This document shows positions 1 through 11,261 of a stretch of DNA of 64,000 nt, piece by piece; position 1 is the stretch's first letter, and each line of letters starts with the position of its first letter. The position numbers and the translations under genes are program-made. Source of the stretch: Teredinibacter franksiae. GTDB lineage: Bacteria; Pseudomonadota; Gammaproteobacteria; Pseudomonadales; Cellvibrionaceae. The notes under the pieces were generated by a model. That model was given only the letters and a program-made list of their open reading frames with translations, did not search any database and was not told where the DNA came from. The stretch is from the NCBI RefSeq assembly GCF_014218805.1, contig NZ_JACJUV010000001.1, positions 2,988,501 to 3,052,500 of the forward strand, read 5' to 3'.

Positions 1-641
1 CCGAGGAAGAGTGTACCCATACTGGAGCGGTAGTAGGTTGGGTCTTGGTTGCCGATGGCCAGTAGCCCGAGTGGACTACCGTGTTGCAAAACGGCTAGGG
101 CGGCGCTGCCGACATTGGCTGAATCATCGTCAAATAAAAATTCCGTTTCTTTAATGTCGATGCCGCCACTGACGGTGTTGGGTAGTTTCAAACGCTTGCC
201 AATATAGTCTCGAGCGTCGTGCACGGACACTATGCGAGCGGCGCTTGCCGGTGTACTGCTGTTGCCAAACAGTATTAGGCGCGTGTAGTGGATATTAAAT
301 TCTTTGTCGAAGCTGTAATAAAGCGCATCTACAAGGTCGCCTAGATCGTTACACTCGAGCATGGCCAGTACTAGGCGTTTGGTTTTGTCGAACAGCCTGT
401 CGTTTTCACGGGCGTTATCTAGCAGGCTGCTGAGACGGTGGCGCATGTCCATGTTGCGTTCGCGCAAAATAGCGACCTGTCGCTCAACTAATGAAGTTGC
501 GCCACCGCTTTGGTGGGGTAACTGCAAGTCTGCCAGCAGCTCCGGACGTTCGCTAAAAAATTCGGAGTTGGATTTCAAGTAGAACTCTACCTGATCGGCG
601 CTGATTTTTTCACGTTTTTGGGTAATGGGCGATTCGCTCAT
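1..641 (-). CDS. DUF484 family protein (C-terminus beyond window edge)
   Basis: An open minus-strand frame runs from ATG at 641 to the left edge, so only the first 213 codons are present. It starts [12 protein letters not shown], followed by an acidic/Leu-rich helical stretch ([18 protein letters not shown]) typical of the DUF484 N-terminus, then a coiled-coil-like segment and a GAF-like region. DUF484 proteins have a GAF-related fold and no settled function. Its ATG overlaps the dapF stop as ATGA, so it is translationally coupled as the next gene of the lptM-lysA-dapF operon. In Pseudomonas the same slot after dapF holds a DUF484 gene followed by xerC. The family call rests on the N-terminal pattern plus synteny. 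Confidence 0.85.
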   Translation of the reverse strand, partial: MSESPITQKREKISADQVEFYLKSNSEFFSERPELLADLQLPHQSGGATSLVERQVAILRERNMDMRHRLSSLLDNARENDRLFDKTKRLVLAMLECNDLGDLVDALYYSFDKEFNIHYTRLILFGNSSTPASAARIVSVHDARDYIGKRLKLPNTVSGGIDIKETEFLFDDDSANVGSAALAVLQHGSPLGLLAIGNQDPTYYRSSMGTLFL

Positions 642-1468
642 ATTTTTACTTGGCCATGAAAGACTGACGTTGCCGGGCCTGTCATCATAACAGGCTTTCC
701 ATGCCCCTCCCATTGGATGCGCAGATCACCTCCGGGTAGAGAAACATTTACATCGGTATCCAATAAATTGCGTTCAATGCCACTCACAACGGCGGCGCAG
801 GCGCCGGTTCCGCAAGCTAGAGTTTCACCTACACCACGCTCGAATACTCGTAATTTTATATTGCGGCGGTCTAGTATCTGCATAAAGCCGGCATTCACTC
901 GCTTGGGGTAGCGTTGATGGCGCTCAATTTTGGCGCCAATGTCGAGTACCGGAAACTCGTTAACATCGTCAACAACAGCAACGGCGTGAGGGTTACCCAT
1001 GGATACTGCACCAATATTAAATACCTGGCCTTCAACATCGAGCGGGTATTCGGGTAGTGTCGAATCGGCTTCGAAAGGGATGTTCGCAGGTTCAAGTTCG
1101 GGCACGCCCATATCGACGCACACTTGATTGTTAGCGAGTACATGCAGGGTCATTAAGCCGCTTGCCGTTTCTACGACAATGCAGTTTTTACTGGTGAGCT
1201 GGCGTTGGCGAACAAATACCGCAAAGCAGCGCGCGCCGTTGCCGCAGTTTTCCACTTCGCTACCGTTAGAGTTGAAGATGCGATAGCGAAAGTCGGCTTC
1301 TGGGTTGTCTGGTGCTTCAACGATCAATACTTGATCGCAGCCAACGCCAAAATGGCGATCGGCCAATTTGCTTGCTCGCTCGGGAGTTACGGTTACTTTT
1401 TGGCTGATAGCATCGATCATAACAAAGTCGTTACCAATCCCCTGCATTTTGGTAAACCTTAAGCGCAT
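638..1468 (-). CDS. dapF: Diaminopimelate epimerase
   Basis: Interconverts LL- and meso-diaminopimelate in the cytoplasm, the last step before meso-DAP goes to peptidoglycan or to LysA for lysine. It is 276 aa, the usual length. The two catalytic cysteines are visible: C75 in ENCGNGARC and C219 in [10 protein letters not shown]. It starts with [15 protein letters not shown], the family N-terminus. The ATG at 1468 overlaps the TGA of lysA by one base, and the stop overlaps the DUF484 start, so the operon is translationally coupled throughout. Nothing looks damaged. Confidence 0.98.
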   Translation of the reverse strand: MRLRFTKMQGIGNDFVMIDAISQKVTVTPERASKLADRHFGVGCDQVLIVEAPDNPEADFRYRIFNSNGSEVENCGNGARCFAVFVRQRQLTSKNCIVVETASGLMTLHVLANNQVCVDMGVPELEPANIPFEADSTLPEYPLDVEGQVFNIGAVSMGNPHAVAVVDDVNEFPVLDIGAKIERHQRYPKRVNAGFMQILDRRNIKLRVFERGVGETLACGTGACAAVVSGIERNLLDTDVNVSLPGGDLRIQWEGHGKPVMMTGPATSVFHGQVKI

Positions 1469-2730
1469 CAGCTTAGCTCCTCACTTGGAAGTAGCTGCTC
1501 ACCCCGAGTCATATCTTCGAAGGTTTCGCGTGCGCGAATAAGATAATGCTTGTCACCATCGACCAGTACTTCTGCTGCGCGTCCGCGGGTATTGTAGTTG
1601 GAACTCATTACAAAACCGTAGGCGCCGCTGGACATTAAAGCTAGGTGATCACCCGCTTTCAGTGCCAAGTTGCGATCCTTAGCAAGAAAATCGCCGGTTT
1701 CGCATACGGGGCCAACTAAATCCCACTCTTGAAGCGCAGCACTGGAGCTTTCTGCCAAGGGTAAAACTTTTTGCCAAGCCTGATACAGGGCTGGGCGAAT
1801 ATTGTCGTTCATGGCGGCATCAATAATGGCAAAGTTGCGGTGCTCGGTAGGCTTAAGGTAAAGCACTTTTGTGAGTAACGTTCCGGCGTTCGCGGCGATA
1901 GATCGGCCCGGCTCTAGCATAATGGCCAGCTTGCGATCCCCTAGGCGTTGCTTTACCGCCTGCAAGTAGCTTGCAGGGGTTGGTGGTGTTTCATCGCTAT
2001 AGGTTACGCCGATGCCGCCACCTAAATCGAGGTGGTGGATGTGTACCCCCTTCTCTGTCAGCGTATCGATTAGCATCAATAAGCGGTCGAGGGCATCGAG
2101 AAACGGCTCTAGCTGAGTTAGCTGGGAGCCGATATGGCAATCCACACCGATAATATTTAGCCCCGGCAGCTCGGCCGCACGTTGATACACGGCGGGCGCG
2201 GTATCAATATCGATACCGAACTTGTTCTCTTTCAAGCCGGTGGAAATATAGGGGTGGGTATTGGCATCCACATCGGGATTAACGCGCAGGGATATATTGG
2301 CGGTTTTACCCATGTTGGTGGCGACAGCGGAAAGCACTTCCAGCTCGGCTGTGGATTCAACGTTAAAGCAGGCGATACCGGTTTCTAGTGCGAATACCAT
2401 TTCTTCGGCTTTTTTACCAACACCGGAAAATATAATTTTTTGTGGGTCGCCACCGGCTGCGAGTACACGTTGGAGTTCGCCGATAGAGACAATATCGAAG
2501 CCTGCGCCGAGTTTGGCGAGCACCTGTAACACCGCGATATTGGAGTTGGCCTTTACCGCATAACAAACGGTGCCCGGGTGGTCACCAAGGGCGTTGGCAT
2601 AGGCCAGGTAGTGCTCGGTAAGGGCGGACCGGCTGTAAACGTAGCACGGGGTGTCGTAGTGGTCGGCAAGGCTGGACAAGGCACAGCCTTCGGCGTAAAG
2701 GCCGCCGCTCTGGTAATGAAAATGTGGCAT
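1468..2730 (-). CDS. lysA: Diaminopimelate decarboxylase
   Basis: PLP-dependent decarboxylation of meso-diaminopimelate to L-lysine. The PLP lysine is in CYAVKANSN (K60 from the chosen start). The substrate/PLP motifs [15 protein letters not shown] and EPGRSI follow in order, and the C-terminal barrel has [13 protein letters not shown] start at ATG 2730 (420 aa), not at an upstream in-frame GTG at 2763. The product then begins [10 protein letters not shown], the family length is normal, and the gene starts 4 bases after the lptM stop. Co-transcription with lptM and dapF is inferred from spacing and overlap. Confidence 0.97.
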   Translation of the reverse strand: MPHFHYQSGGLYAEGCALSSLADHYDTPCYVYSRSALTEHYLAYANALGDHPGTVCYAVKANSNIAVLQVLAKLGAGFDIVSIGELQRVLAAGGDPQKIIFSGVGKKAEEMVFALETGIACFNVESTAELEVLSAVATNMGKTANISLRVNPDVDANTHPYISTGLKENKFGIDIDTAPAVYQRAAELPGLNIIGVDCHIGSQLTQLEPFLDALDRLLMLIDTLTEKGVHIHHLDLGGGIGVTYSDETPPTPASYLQAVKQRLGDRKLAIMLEPGRSIAANAGTLLTKVLYLKPTEHRNFAIIDAAMNDNIRPALYQAWQKVLPLAESSSAALQEWDLVGPVCETGDFLAKDRNLALKAGDHLALMSSGAYGFVMSSNYNTRGRAAEVLVDGDKHYLIRARETFEDMTRGEQLLPSEELS

Positions 2731-2734
2731 GGTG

Positions 2735-2914
2735 TTACTGTCTCGAATTCTGTTGGGGCTCACTGGAAGGCTGGTCAGCAGGGTTTTGCGCCTGTTCCGG
2801 CAGCTTCAGTGGACCTTTTTGTCCGCAGGCGGCAAGTAAAAGCAATAGGCTGACTGTTGCGATCAAACGCAGCGGAGAAGCGGTTGCTTTTAGTTTGCTG
2901 TGAAGCTTGCGCAC
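2735..2914 (-). CDS. lptM: LptM (YifL) small outer-membrane lipoprotein
   Basis: A 59-aa lipoprotein gene starting at GTG 2914. After a basic N-terminus (RKLHSKLKATA) comes a hydrophobic run LIATVSLLLLLAAC ending in a lipobox with Cys followed by GQKGPL, the hallmark of the LptM/YifL/LppL family. The mature part is short, Pro/Gln-rich and hydrophilic. In E. coli, LptM assists LptDE maturation at the outer membrane; that role here is by family. It sits directly upstream of lysA as in pseudomonads (lppL-lysA-dapF) and ends 4 bases before the lysA ATG, inside which lies the weak lysA ribosome site. Confidence 0.9.
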   Translation of the reverse strand: MRKLHSKLKATASPLRLIATVSLLLLLAACGQKGPLKLPEQAQNPADQPSSEPQQNSRQ

Positions 2915-3101
2915 AATGGTTTGCCCCTGAGTAAAAGGCCGGAGTATAACCTTTCACTGGAGATCGCAGAACCCTGCACTCTAGCTGTGGTGCAATTGCC
3001 GAAAAAAATTTGTGTTGGTTTACGTTACGTGAGGTGTTCGAGTCACAGCTTTAGGGAGCGGTGTAGTAGCTGTTGCTGCTGTATATGAAAAGAGGTGCTG
3101 T

Positions 3102-6002
3102 TTAGTTCTTAAGCAAAATGCCGATCGCCTGATTCAGTCGGAATTCGAGCCGGTCTTTAATTTTTAAGTAGTGCGCGCTGGATAGTTTTCCGGATTCGGA
3201 TAGCTGTTGTTTGCTTAGACTGAGATCCAAGTCGGTTAGGTACACAGGGTAATGTTCCCGTGATGCTCGTAGTTTGAGAATGTATTGGGCGACCACCGTG
3301 TAGAGCTGGTCAGAGAAAGTTATACCGAGAAATTCCTGATCATCACAATAAAAATCGTACACCAGTTCACCCTCGGCTTTGCCGGGGTGAGCCACCGCGT
3401 TCACGTCAAACTTAGCGATGGCAGGCAGCTCGCGAGACACGCTTTTATGCAGGGCCTGGTAGCGGTTACCGATCTTGCTCAATTCGTGAAAGTGGATGGG
3501 GAATATGCCAAAGTCATACATCAGCTCCTGATTCATGCGCGTTTGTCGGTCGGCGACGGCACGCAGGAAGCGGTGCAGGGGTTTGAGCGGGCTGTGTTGG
3601 CCAGAGCCGCGATAGAGCTGGTGCAGAATGACGCCCATCTCATCGATGATATAGACCTCCATGCCGATGTCGAAGCGCTGGTAAAAAATATGGATGGCGC
3701 CCGACCAGCCGCGTCCGCCGCTGTCCCCTGAAATAGCGGATGTAAGGGTACGCAGTGGGTGGTGCAGCAGAGCGCGGCTGTCGAGCATAACAGGGCTGAT
3801 GGAGACCTGCTCTTCTGCTAGGTAGTGCTCCAGCACTTTTGTGCTGGAGTGCTGTCGGGTAAGTAAGCGTGGACCACGAAACTGCAGGCTGTAGTAGTCC
3901 CCGGCCATTTCAAACAGGTAGCGGGTAGTTGCGGGGAAGCGACCACCGTAATAACAATGAATAATCTCCTTAAACCAGCGCTCCACTCTTTGGCTGATCG
4001 TTGCCGCATGATTACGGCCAATGCAAGACACCGTTAGCTCGGGAGGTGTGCGATGGCTGTCCGGTTGCGAATGCTGGAGGAAGTCTCGTAGAGCATCGAG
4101 GAGCGCGTGTTCACCGTCGTAGCGTCGGGAGCTAATTTCATTCCAGCTGTTGCGGGTGATGATGTCTACAGAAACTACCAGGTTTTCTTCGAATCCGCTG
4201 TAGCGTAGAGCATCGGCCTGGTTGCTTAGTCGCTGTATACCCAGGCCGTCAAGGTGGGGGGTGGGTGATTTGCCCACATTAAGTAACAATAGAACGCTCT
4301 GCGGTTCTGATGTTTGGTTAAAGGATTTATGGTTTAGGTGTGGCAGGGGAAGCGGTAGCCATTGTTCGAATTGCGTGAGAAGTTTGCGCAAGTTGAAGTC
4401 TGTAAGTGATGCAGCGGCCTGCAAATCGAAATAAGTGCTGGTGTCGATAATGCCGTTGAAATAACACCAGAGCACTAGCTCTACCAAGCTTAATGACGAT
4501 TTAACGGCCTCGCCTTCGCCGGTCAGGGCGCCGCCCGCTTCTCGGGCATAGGCGGTCCACACTTCTACAGCATTTTCACTATCTTCGGTGGCCGTTAGGG
4601 AGATTACGGGTTCACTTAGGTCTTCTGATATGCCCGGGTTGATCCATTCAATCTTGCCAGGCTTTCGTTCAAACGCCGCCTGCAATTTACGTCCAAGGAC
4701 GGTGAGTTCTTCGGTGGAAATAGACCGCTCGGCGCCGGTATCGGCGGCAAACTCTTGAATAAAACGATAACTGTGGTTCAGCTCGTTAACCAGCAGTGCG
4801 CGTTCTTCTGCCACCTGCGGGGCTTTCCACTTAGCGCGCTGGTCGAGCGTTTCTATTTGTCGATTACTCCAGCCCCACTGGCGTACCATTTTTTCCATTA
4901 GGCAGCGCTGCCAAGATTTCGCCCGACCATGGGGTGGCTTAGAAAGCGGCTTGTTCACTTTGAAATAAAAGCAGCGGCGCGCCAGCTCTAGTCGGGTTGC
5001 GTCTTTTTGCTGTTGCAGGTACTGCTCGATCTGGCGATAGATCATCACGTAGCTATCGAGCTCGTCGATATCGATATCGCCTTCGTATACCCTCGATTTG
5101 AATGCCAGCGAGAGTGGTTGAATATTGGGATGTTGATTGACGTAGGTTTCCAGCAATAATAGTTTGAGCACCGATTTGTAGGGCGACTCAATGGCTTTGT
5201 AAAGCTGCCAGATGCCAGCACCGACAAACTCGCCGGCGGGAATGGTTGAGATACCACCGAAATCCAGTTGCGCTTCAGAGCGCAGGTAGCGTTTTTCCAG
5301 CAGTGTAGAGGTGAACTCCGGGTAGTTGTTTTCCTGTTGCGGAGGCACAAACCACCACACCGGTTTACGTCCCGCCAGATGGATAGCCGAGCGATAAAAT
5401 TCATCGAGCAGTAACAGTCGCTGTGCGCTGCCGCTGGATTCTGCGTTCAAGCTGGACTGCTGCCCTCGCTTAAATGCTTCGTGATCCATGATAAAGAAAT
5501 GCACTTCGAGGCGAACCTTCATCGCCCAGTCTGAAATCAGCAGGCATTTACGGTTCAGTTGTTCCACTGCCCGAGTGGAGAGCCCGGGCTTTACGCACAG
5601 CCAGATATCCAGGTCACTTTTTTCGCTTTGAGCAATGGTGCCAACGCTACCCATAACAAACAGGCTGTAGATGTTTTCCGGCGCGCTGACATCGATATTG
5701 GCGGTAAAGCTGCGGGCTATGCTACGCCCCAAAGTGATGTCGGTTTTAACCAGTTTATAGCTACACAGGCGTGAGGGTGTATCGCGAGACACGTACCCTG
5801 GCATCATCGGGTGGTTGGTGTGGAAGAGTAGAGGAAAAGCGTCGAGTACGCGCTGTTGGCGTTCACTTAGAGCGTTGCGTAGGCGCTGTAAGCGGTCGCT
5901 ATTGATGGCGACGAAGCGTTTTCCTGCCTGCAGCAGTACCTGGCGGTCCAGCCCTTGCTCTATTGAACCATGATCTATCGCCAGTGATTTCACGCGTAAC
6001 AA
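3102..6002 (-). CDS. cyaA: Class I adenylate cyclase
   Basis: Makes cAMP from ATP, the ligand of CRP. At 966 aa the protein is somewhat longer than E. coli CyaA. The nucleotidyltransferase signature lies at residues 118-134 (GSVGT, then SDLDIW), with basic and acidic catalytic surroundings typical of class I enzymes. The C-terminal half is the long regulatory domain. The frame opens with TTG at 6002, with an in-frame GTG at 5993; no ATG start is available near the N-terminus. E. coli cya also begins with UUG, which keeps expression low. A frataxin gene, often next to cyaA in relatives, is not present between cyaA and lptM. Confidence 0.96.
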   Translation of the reverse strand: MLRVKSLAIDHGSIEQGLDRQVLLQAGKRFVAINSDRLQRLRNALSERQQRVLDAFPLLFHTNHPMMPGYVSRDTPSRLCSYKLVKTDITLGRSIARSFTANIDVSAPENIYSLFVMGSVGTIAQSEKSDLDIWLCVKPGLSTRAVEQLNRKCLLISDWAMKVRLEVHFFIMDHEAFKRGQQSSLNAESSGSAQRLLLLDEFYRSAIHLAGRKPVWWFVPPQQENNYPEFTSTLLEKRYLRSEAQLDFGGISTIPAGEFVGAGIWQLYKAIESPYKSVLKLLLLETYVNQHPNIQPLSLAFKSRVYEGDIDIDELDSYVMIYRQIEQYLQQQKDATRLELARRCFYFKVNKPLSKPPHGRAKSWQRCLMEKMVRQWGWSNRQIETLDQRAKWKAPQVAEERALLVNELNHSYRFIQEFAADTGAERSISTEELTVLGRKLQAAFERKPGKIEWINPGISEDLSEPVISLTATEDSENAVEVWTAYAREAGGALTGEGEAVKSSLSLVELVLWCYFNGIIDTSTYFDLQAAASLTDFNLRKLLTQFEQWLPLPLPHLNHKSFNQTSEPQSVLLLLNVGKSPTPHLDGLGIQRLSNQADALRYSGFEENLVVSVDIITRNSWNEISSRRYDGEHALLDALRDFLQHSQPDSHRTPPELTVSCIGRNHAATISQRVERWFKEIIHCYYGGRFPATTRYLFEMAGDYYSLQFRGPRLLTRQHSSTKVLEHYLAEEQVSISPVMLDSRALLHHPLRTLTSAISGDSGGRGWSGAIHIFYQRFDIGMEVYIIDEMGVILHQLYRGSGQHSPLKPLHRFLRAVADRQTRMNQELMYDFGIFPIHFHELSKIGNRYQALHKSVSRELPAIAKFDVNAVAHPGKAEGELVYDFYCDDQEFLGITFSDQLYTVVAQYILKLRASREHYPVYLTDLDLSLSKQQLSESGKLSSAHYLKIKDRLEFRLNQAIGILLKN

Positions 6003-6063
6003 CCGAAACGAATAGCTGGGCCCCTGTGGGCGCCATGAATTGAAGCTTCTATTCCAGTTTAGC

Positions 6064-6083
6064 AGTGGCCAGGTTACTGGCCA
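6064..6083. repeat. Perfect inverted repeat downstream of coaD
   Basis: An 8-base perfect stem (GTGGCCAG, loop GTTA, CTGGCCAC) lies in the 127-base gap between the end of coaD and the start of cyaA. Neither side has a clear run of T, so a rho-independent terminator is only a weak possibility. It could be an attenuating hairpin in the cyaA leader or a binding site. Confidence 0.4.
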
Positions 6084-6129
6084 CGCTTAATAGGCAAGTG
6101 TTTTAGAACATTTTATTGTGATTGGCGAC

Positions 6130-7261
<1,132 letters not shown>

Positions 7262-7327
7262 AAGAAGTCACTCCAAAATGGTAGGATGTGGGCCAATTAT
7301 TGTTAGCCATCGAAATTTGCGGTCATC

Positions 7328-8335
7328 ATGTTTTTTAAGCGTAAAAAAAGCAACTCCGAGACTCCCGAATCTGTTGAAAAACCCATCGACGAGCAGCCCA
7401 TTGTTGAGCCGCTGGGTCTATTTGGTCGTATAAAGAAAGGCCTGTCACGTACCAGTGGCCAACTTTCCAGCGGCTTAGCAGCGCTGTTGCTGGGTAAAAA
7501 AGCGATCGACGACGAGCTGTTGGAGGAAATTGAAACTCTGTTGCTCATGGCCGATGTGGGGGTGGAAGCCACCGCCGATATTATTGACGACCTGACGGAT
7601 AGGGCGTCGCGTAAACAATTGGCGGATTCGGACGCCTTATTTGAGGCTTTGAAACAATCGCTGAAGAGTTTGTTGCAGGACGTAGAAGCACCGCTGGTTA
7701 TCGATACCGCCTTCAAGCCCTTCGTTATTTTGGTGGTGGGCGTTAATGGTGTGGGTAAAACGACCACGATAGGTAAAATTGCCAAGCGTCTACAGAATGA
7801 GGGGAAATCGGTATTGCTGGCGGCCGGCGATACTTTTCGTGCGGCGGCAGTCGAGCAGCTACAGGTCTGGGGTGAGCGTAACCAAGTGCCGGTAGTGGCC
7901 CAGCACACCGGGGCAGATAGCGCCTCGGTTATTTTCGATGCGGTGCAGTCGGCTCAGTCGCGTGGTATTGATGTCGTCATTGCTGATACCGCTGGTCGCC
8001 TGCATAACAAAAGTAACCTCATGGAAGAGTTGGCCAAGGTCAAACGCGTAATGGGAAAGCTGGACGCCACAGCGCCTCACGAAGTATTGTTGGTGCTCGA
8101 CGCCGGTACCGGTCAGAATGCTCTAAGCCAGACCGGCCATTTTCGAGAAGCTGCTGGGATAACGGGTTTGGCGCTAACCAAGCTAGACGGTACCGCAAAG
8201 GGCGGAATCATCTTTGCGTTGAGTAAAAAATACCAGATTCCGGTGCGTTACATTGGTGTCGGCGAAAGCATTGATGACCTGCAGCCATTTGTTGCCGACA
8301 GCTTTATTGACGCCCTATTTGGTCAACCCAAGTGA
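7328..8335 (+). CDS. ftsY: Signal recognition particle receptor FtsY
   Basis: Membrane-associated GTPase that receives SRP-ribosome complexes for co-translational insertion. It has 335 aa with a short charged A domain (about residues 1-50) and an N helical domain. The G domain has a P-loop GVNGVGKTTT near 138-147, DTFRAAA, DTAGR and TKLDGTAKGG. The A domain is much shorter than in E. coli, which is usual in this group. ftsE follows after 70 bases, the classic ftsY-ftsE-ftsX order. Confidence 0.98.
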   Translation: MFFKRKKSNSETPESVEKPIDEQPIVEPLGLFGRIKKGLSRTSGQLSSGLAALLLGKKAIDDELLEEIETLLLMADVGVEATADIIDDLTDRASRKQLADSDALFEALKQSLKSLLQDVEAPLVIDTAFKPFVILVVGVNGVGKTTTIGKIAKRLQNEGKSVLLAAGDTFRAAAVEQLQVWGERNQVPVVAQHTGADSASVIFDAVQSAQSRGIDVVIADTAGRLHNKSNLMEELAKVKRVMGKLDATAPHEVLLVLDAGTGQNALSQTGHFREAAGITGLALTKLDGTAKGGIIFALSKKYQIPVRYIGVGESIDDLQPFVADSFIDALFGQPK

Positions 8336-8405
8336 GTGCTCACTTGCTCTGAGCCTCTTAATTTCACTGTAGATACGCCGCTACTTAGTAGAACAATAAC
8401 AACTT

Positions 8406-9104
8406 GTGATCAATTTTAGCAACGTCAGTAAACGCTATGAAAACGGCCATCAGGCACTGAGTAATCTGTCTTTCGATATTGACGACGGTGAGCTGGTGTT
8501 TCTTACTGGTCATTCGGGCGCGGGTAAAAGTACGCTGATGAAGCTCATTATGTTGATGGAGCGCTCCTCCACCGGTCAGGTGGTCATCGCCGGACGTAAC
8601 CTTAACCGTCTTCGTCAAAGCCAAGTTCCCTACCACCGTCGCCAGGTTGGTGTGGTGTTCCAAAACCATCAGTTGCTGTTCGATCGTACCGTATTTGAGA
8701 ATGTGGCTTTGCCGCTGCATATTGCCGGCTATCAGTCGCGCGAGGTGGGCCGAAGGGTTCGAGCGGCATTGGACAAGGTCGGGTTGTTGGATCGCGAAAA
8801 AGTCAGCCCCATTACGCTTTCTGGTGGAGAGCAGCAGCGTGTTGGTATCGCGCGGGCGGTGGTTAACAAGCCGCCATTGCTGTTGGCGGATGAGCCCACC
8901 GGTAATCTCGACCCGCAACTATCCTCTGAGATAATGAACTTGTTTCGCCAATTTAATCAGTTTGGCGTAACCGTGATGATCGCCAGCCACGATATCGCTT
9001 TGGTACGCCGCCTCAATCATCGGGTTTTAACGCTCTCAAAAGGCGAGTTAATTCACGATGGCTTATTGCCGCCGCCGGCAACCGAGGTGCAGGCTAATGG
9101 CTAA
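8406..9104 (+). CDS. ftsE: Cell division ABC transporter ATP-binding protein FtsE
   Basis: The ATPase of the FtsEX divisome complex that controls septal peptidoglycan hydrolysis. It is 232 aa, slightly longer than E. coli FtsE. Walker [10 protein letters not shown] is at 35-43, the signature [14 protein letters not shown] and Walker [12 protein letters not shown] follow, then the switch His in IASHD. It starts at GTG 8406. Its last codons overlap the ftsX start by 8 bases, indicating coupling. Confidence 0.97.
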   Translation: MINFSNVSKRYENGHQALSNLSFDIDDGELVFLTGHSGAGKSTLMKLIMLMERSSTGQVVIAGRNLNRLRQSQVPYHRRQVGVVFQNHQLLFDRTVFENVALPLHIAGYQSREVGRRVRAALDKVGLLDREKVSPITLSGGEQQRVGIARAVVNKPPLLLADEPTGNLDPQLSSEIMNLFRQFNQFGVTVMIASHDIALVRRLNHRVLTLSKGELIHDGLLPPPATEVQANG

Positions 9105-10065
9105 ATTTGACACCGGGGCGGTGCAGAGTAAAACCAGCTTTGGCGATAAGTCGCGCAGTTACTGGGCTCATCACCGCAGCACATTTTTTGGCAGCCTGGT
9201 GCGTTTGATGGCCACGCCAGGGCAAACGCTAATGACCTCGTTGGTGGTCGCCATTGCGTTGGCATTACCCATGACGCTGTTGCTGGCGTTGGGCAATATC
9301 CAACAGCTGGGCGATAACTGGGATGCCAGCCCCAAAATTTCGGTATACCTCAACCTGCGGGCGCGGGATACCGCTATTCAGTTATTGGTGGAAAAACTCA
9401 AATTAATGCCCGAGATAAACGCTGTGGAGTATTTGTCTGCAGACGCGGTATTGGCAGACTTTCAGCGTCTTTCTGGGTTTGGTGAAGCACTTGAGGCGTT
9501 GGAGGATAACCCACTGCCGGCAACACTCATTATTACCCCAGCCGTTGTAGCGGTTGAACCGGCGCAGCTGAAGCTCTTGGGCGAGCGCATCACGGCTGAA
9601 GCTATAGTCGATGAAGTGTCCATGGATATGGAGTGGATAAGGCGATTGCGCGAACTGATGGTGCTCGGCAAGAAAATTGTCGCCGCGCTTGCAGGTTTAC
9701 TGGGCTTGGGCGTGCTCTTGGCCGTAGGCAATACAATCCGTTTAGCCATAGAAAACCGTCGCGAAGAAATCATCGTATCCAAGCTGGTGGGTGGCACCAA
9801 CGGCTTTGTGCGCAGGCCTTTCTTGTACAGTGGTGGCTGGTATGGATTCTTCGGCGGTGTATTGGCTTCACTCATTGTTGCCCTAGGCTTCTGGATAATC
9901 GATGATACAGCAGGCCGGCTGGCAAGCCTTTATCAGAGTGACTTCCAGCTTCAGGCGCTGGGTGCCAAAGGCGGCCTGCAGCTATTAGCTGCAGGCACTC
10001 TATTAGGGTGGCTGGGGGCTTGGTTGGCGGTAGGTAGGCATCTCGCACAAATCGAGCCACGTTAG
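9097..10065 (+). CDS. ftsX: Cell division ABC transporter permease FtsX
   Basis: Integral inner-membrane partner of FtsE. With the start at ATG 9097 the product has 322 aa. It has a cytoplasmic N-terminus, a first membrane helix near residues 45-65 (TSLVVAIALALPMTLLLAL), a periplasmic domain of about 110 residues, and three C-terminal helices including GLLGLGVLLAVG. The open frame extends 13 codons further into ftsE, but the ATG at 9097 gives the family N-terminus. Confidence 0.96.
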   Translation: MAKFDTGAVQSKTSFGDKSRSYWAHHRSTFFGSLVRLMATPGQTLMTSLVVAIALALPMTLLLALGNIQQLGDNWDASPKISVYLNLRARDTAIQLLVEKLKLMPEINAVEYLSADAVLADFQRLSGFGEALEALEDNPLPATLIITPAVVAVEPAQLKLLGERITAEAIVDEVSMDMEWIRRLRELMVLGKKIVAALAGLLGLGVLLAVGNTIRLAIENRREEIIVSKLVGGTNGFVRRPFLYSGGWYGFFGGVLASLIVALGFWIIDDTAGRLASLYQSDFQLQALGAKGGLQLLAAGTLLGWLGAWLAVGRHLAQIEPR

Positions 10066-10115
10066 CTTCTTAGTGACAGAATTGGAATTTATTGCAGGTT
10101 GATCTGTCCAAACCC

Positions 10116-10143
10116 TTGAAATTCTTGAATATCCGCCTAGAAT
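10116..10143 (+). promoter_or_regulatory. Probable sigma-70-type promoter of rpoH
   Basis: TTGAAA (10116-10121) and TAGAAT (10138-10143) are separated by 16 bases, about 50 bases before the rpoH start. The -35 also reads CTTGAAA, which resembles the sigma-32 -35 element, but no CCCCAT-type -10 follows. This is a sequence match only. Confidence 0.5.
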
Positions 10144-10194
10144 TCTCCAACTGGTTCGTTGGAGAGCCAAACATCATTGTTGGAGGAATGCCGA

Positions 10195-11049
10195 ATGGGC
10201 AAAAGTTTACAGACTGTGGAAATACTGGCTCCAGGGCAGAACCTGAATGCCTACATGCAGGCCGTGAACAAATTCTCTGTGCTGACTGCAGAAGAAGAGA
10301 AGCAGTTAGGCGAAGATTTGTATTATCGTGAGAACCTAGAGGCTGCGCGCCGTCTGGTTATGGCGCATCTGCGTTTCGTTGTTCATATTGCCAAATCCTA
10401 TGCTGGCTACGGGCTGGCACAGGGTGATTTGATTCAGGAAGGCAATGTTGGGCTAATGAAAGCGGTAAAACGTTTTAACCCCGAAAAGGGTGTTCGTTTG
10501 GTGAGTTTTGCCGTTCACTGGATTAAAGCCGAGATTCACGAATTTATTTTACGCAATTGGCGTATTGTAAAAGTGGCCACCACCAAGGCCCAGCGTAAGT
10601 TGTTTTTCAATCTGCGTGGCAAAAAGAAGCGCCTAGCTTGGTTGACCAACAGCGAAGCCAAGGCGGTTGCTGAAGATTTAAACGTGGACGTAAAAAACGT
10701 TCGTGAAATGGAAAGCCGTTTGTCTGCATTCGATGCCGCCTTTGATGCCGGTGCCGATGAAGACGACGAAACGGCGTATCAGGCACCTGCCAACTATTTG
10801 GAAGATCGTCGTTACGACCCATCCACACTGTTGGAAAAGGCTGACTGGACAGAAAACAGCGTGGCGGGTTTGGTTTCGGCAATGGAGCAGCTGGATGATC
10901 GCAGTCGTGATATCCTCCAGCAGCGTTGGTTGAGTGAAGAAAAATCTACGTTACATGAGCTGGCAGGGCAGTACGGTGTGTCGGCTGAGCGTATTCGCCA
11001 GCTTGAAAAGAACGCGATGAAAAAAGTACGCGTTTCCATGGAAGCCTGA
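10195..11049 (+). CDS. rpoH: RNA polymerase sigma-32 (heat shock)
   Basis: Alternative sigma factor directing heat-shock transcription. From ATG 10195 (ribosome site GGAGG at 10182-10186) the product is 284 aa, the same as E. coli RpoH. Region 2.2 core-binding DLIQEGN is at 78-84. The diagnostic RpoH box QRKLFFNLR is at about 133-141, and region 4 ends with the helix-turn-helix SAERIRQLEKNAMKKVR. The frame is also open 12 codons further upstream, but the ribosome site fixes this start. It lies directly after ftsX, as in most gammaproteobacteria, and is followed by its own terminator. Confidence 0.98.
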   Translation: MGKSLQTVEILAPGQNLNAYMQAVNKFSVLTAEEEKQLGEDLYYRENLEAARRLVMAHLRFVVHIAKSYAGYGLAQGDLIQEGNVGLMKAVKRFNPEKGVRLVSFAVHWIKAEIHEFILRNWRIVKVATTKAQRKLFFNLRGKKKRLAWLTNSEAKAVAEDLNVDVKNVREMESRLSAFDAAFDAGADEDDETAYQAPANYLEDRRYDPSTLLEKADWTENSVAGLVSAMEQLDDRSRDILQQRWLSEEKSTLHELAGQYGVSAERIRQLEKNAMKKVRVSMEA

Positions 11050-11079
11050 TACCAACCTAAATAGTTATAGGAAAAGGAA

Positions 11080-11103
11080 AAAGCCGCAAATTGCGGCTTT
11101 TTC
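11080..11103 (+). terminator. Rho-independent terminator of rpoH
   Basis: AAGCCGC / GCGGCTT hairpin with a 5-base loop followed by TTTTTC, 31 bases after the rpoH stop. Confidence 0.9.
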
Positions 11104-11261
11104 TTTGCCCGCAGGGTTTAGTTGTTGGTATCTCTGGCGACGATGAAGCAATCAAGCCCTTTTTGTAGTACCAAGCTCCTCGTTTTTAGCTCCCGTAAAT
11201 ACGCTGTGGCACCTTGTTGCAGGCCTTCAGCGAAAAAACGTTTTTACGCTCTGGAAATTTT

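Noticed and set aside
2900..3088. 62-codon plus-strand frame considered as a remnant of frataxin cyaY
   Set aside because: The translation shows no frataxin motif, and it overlaps the lptM start region and upstream DNA.
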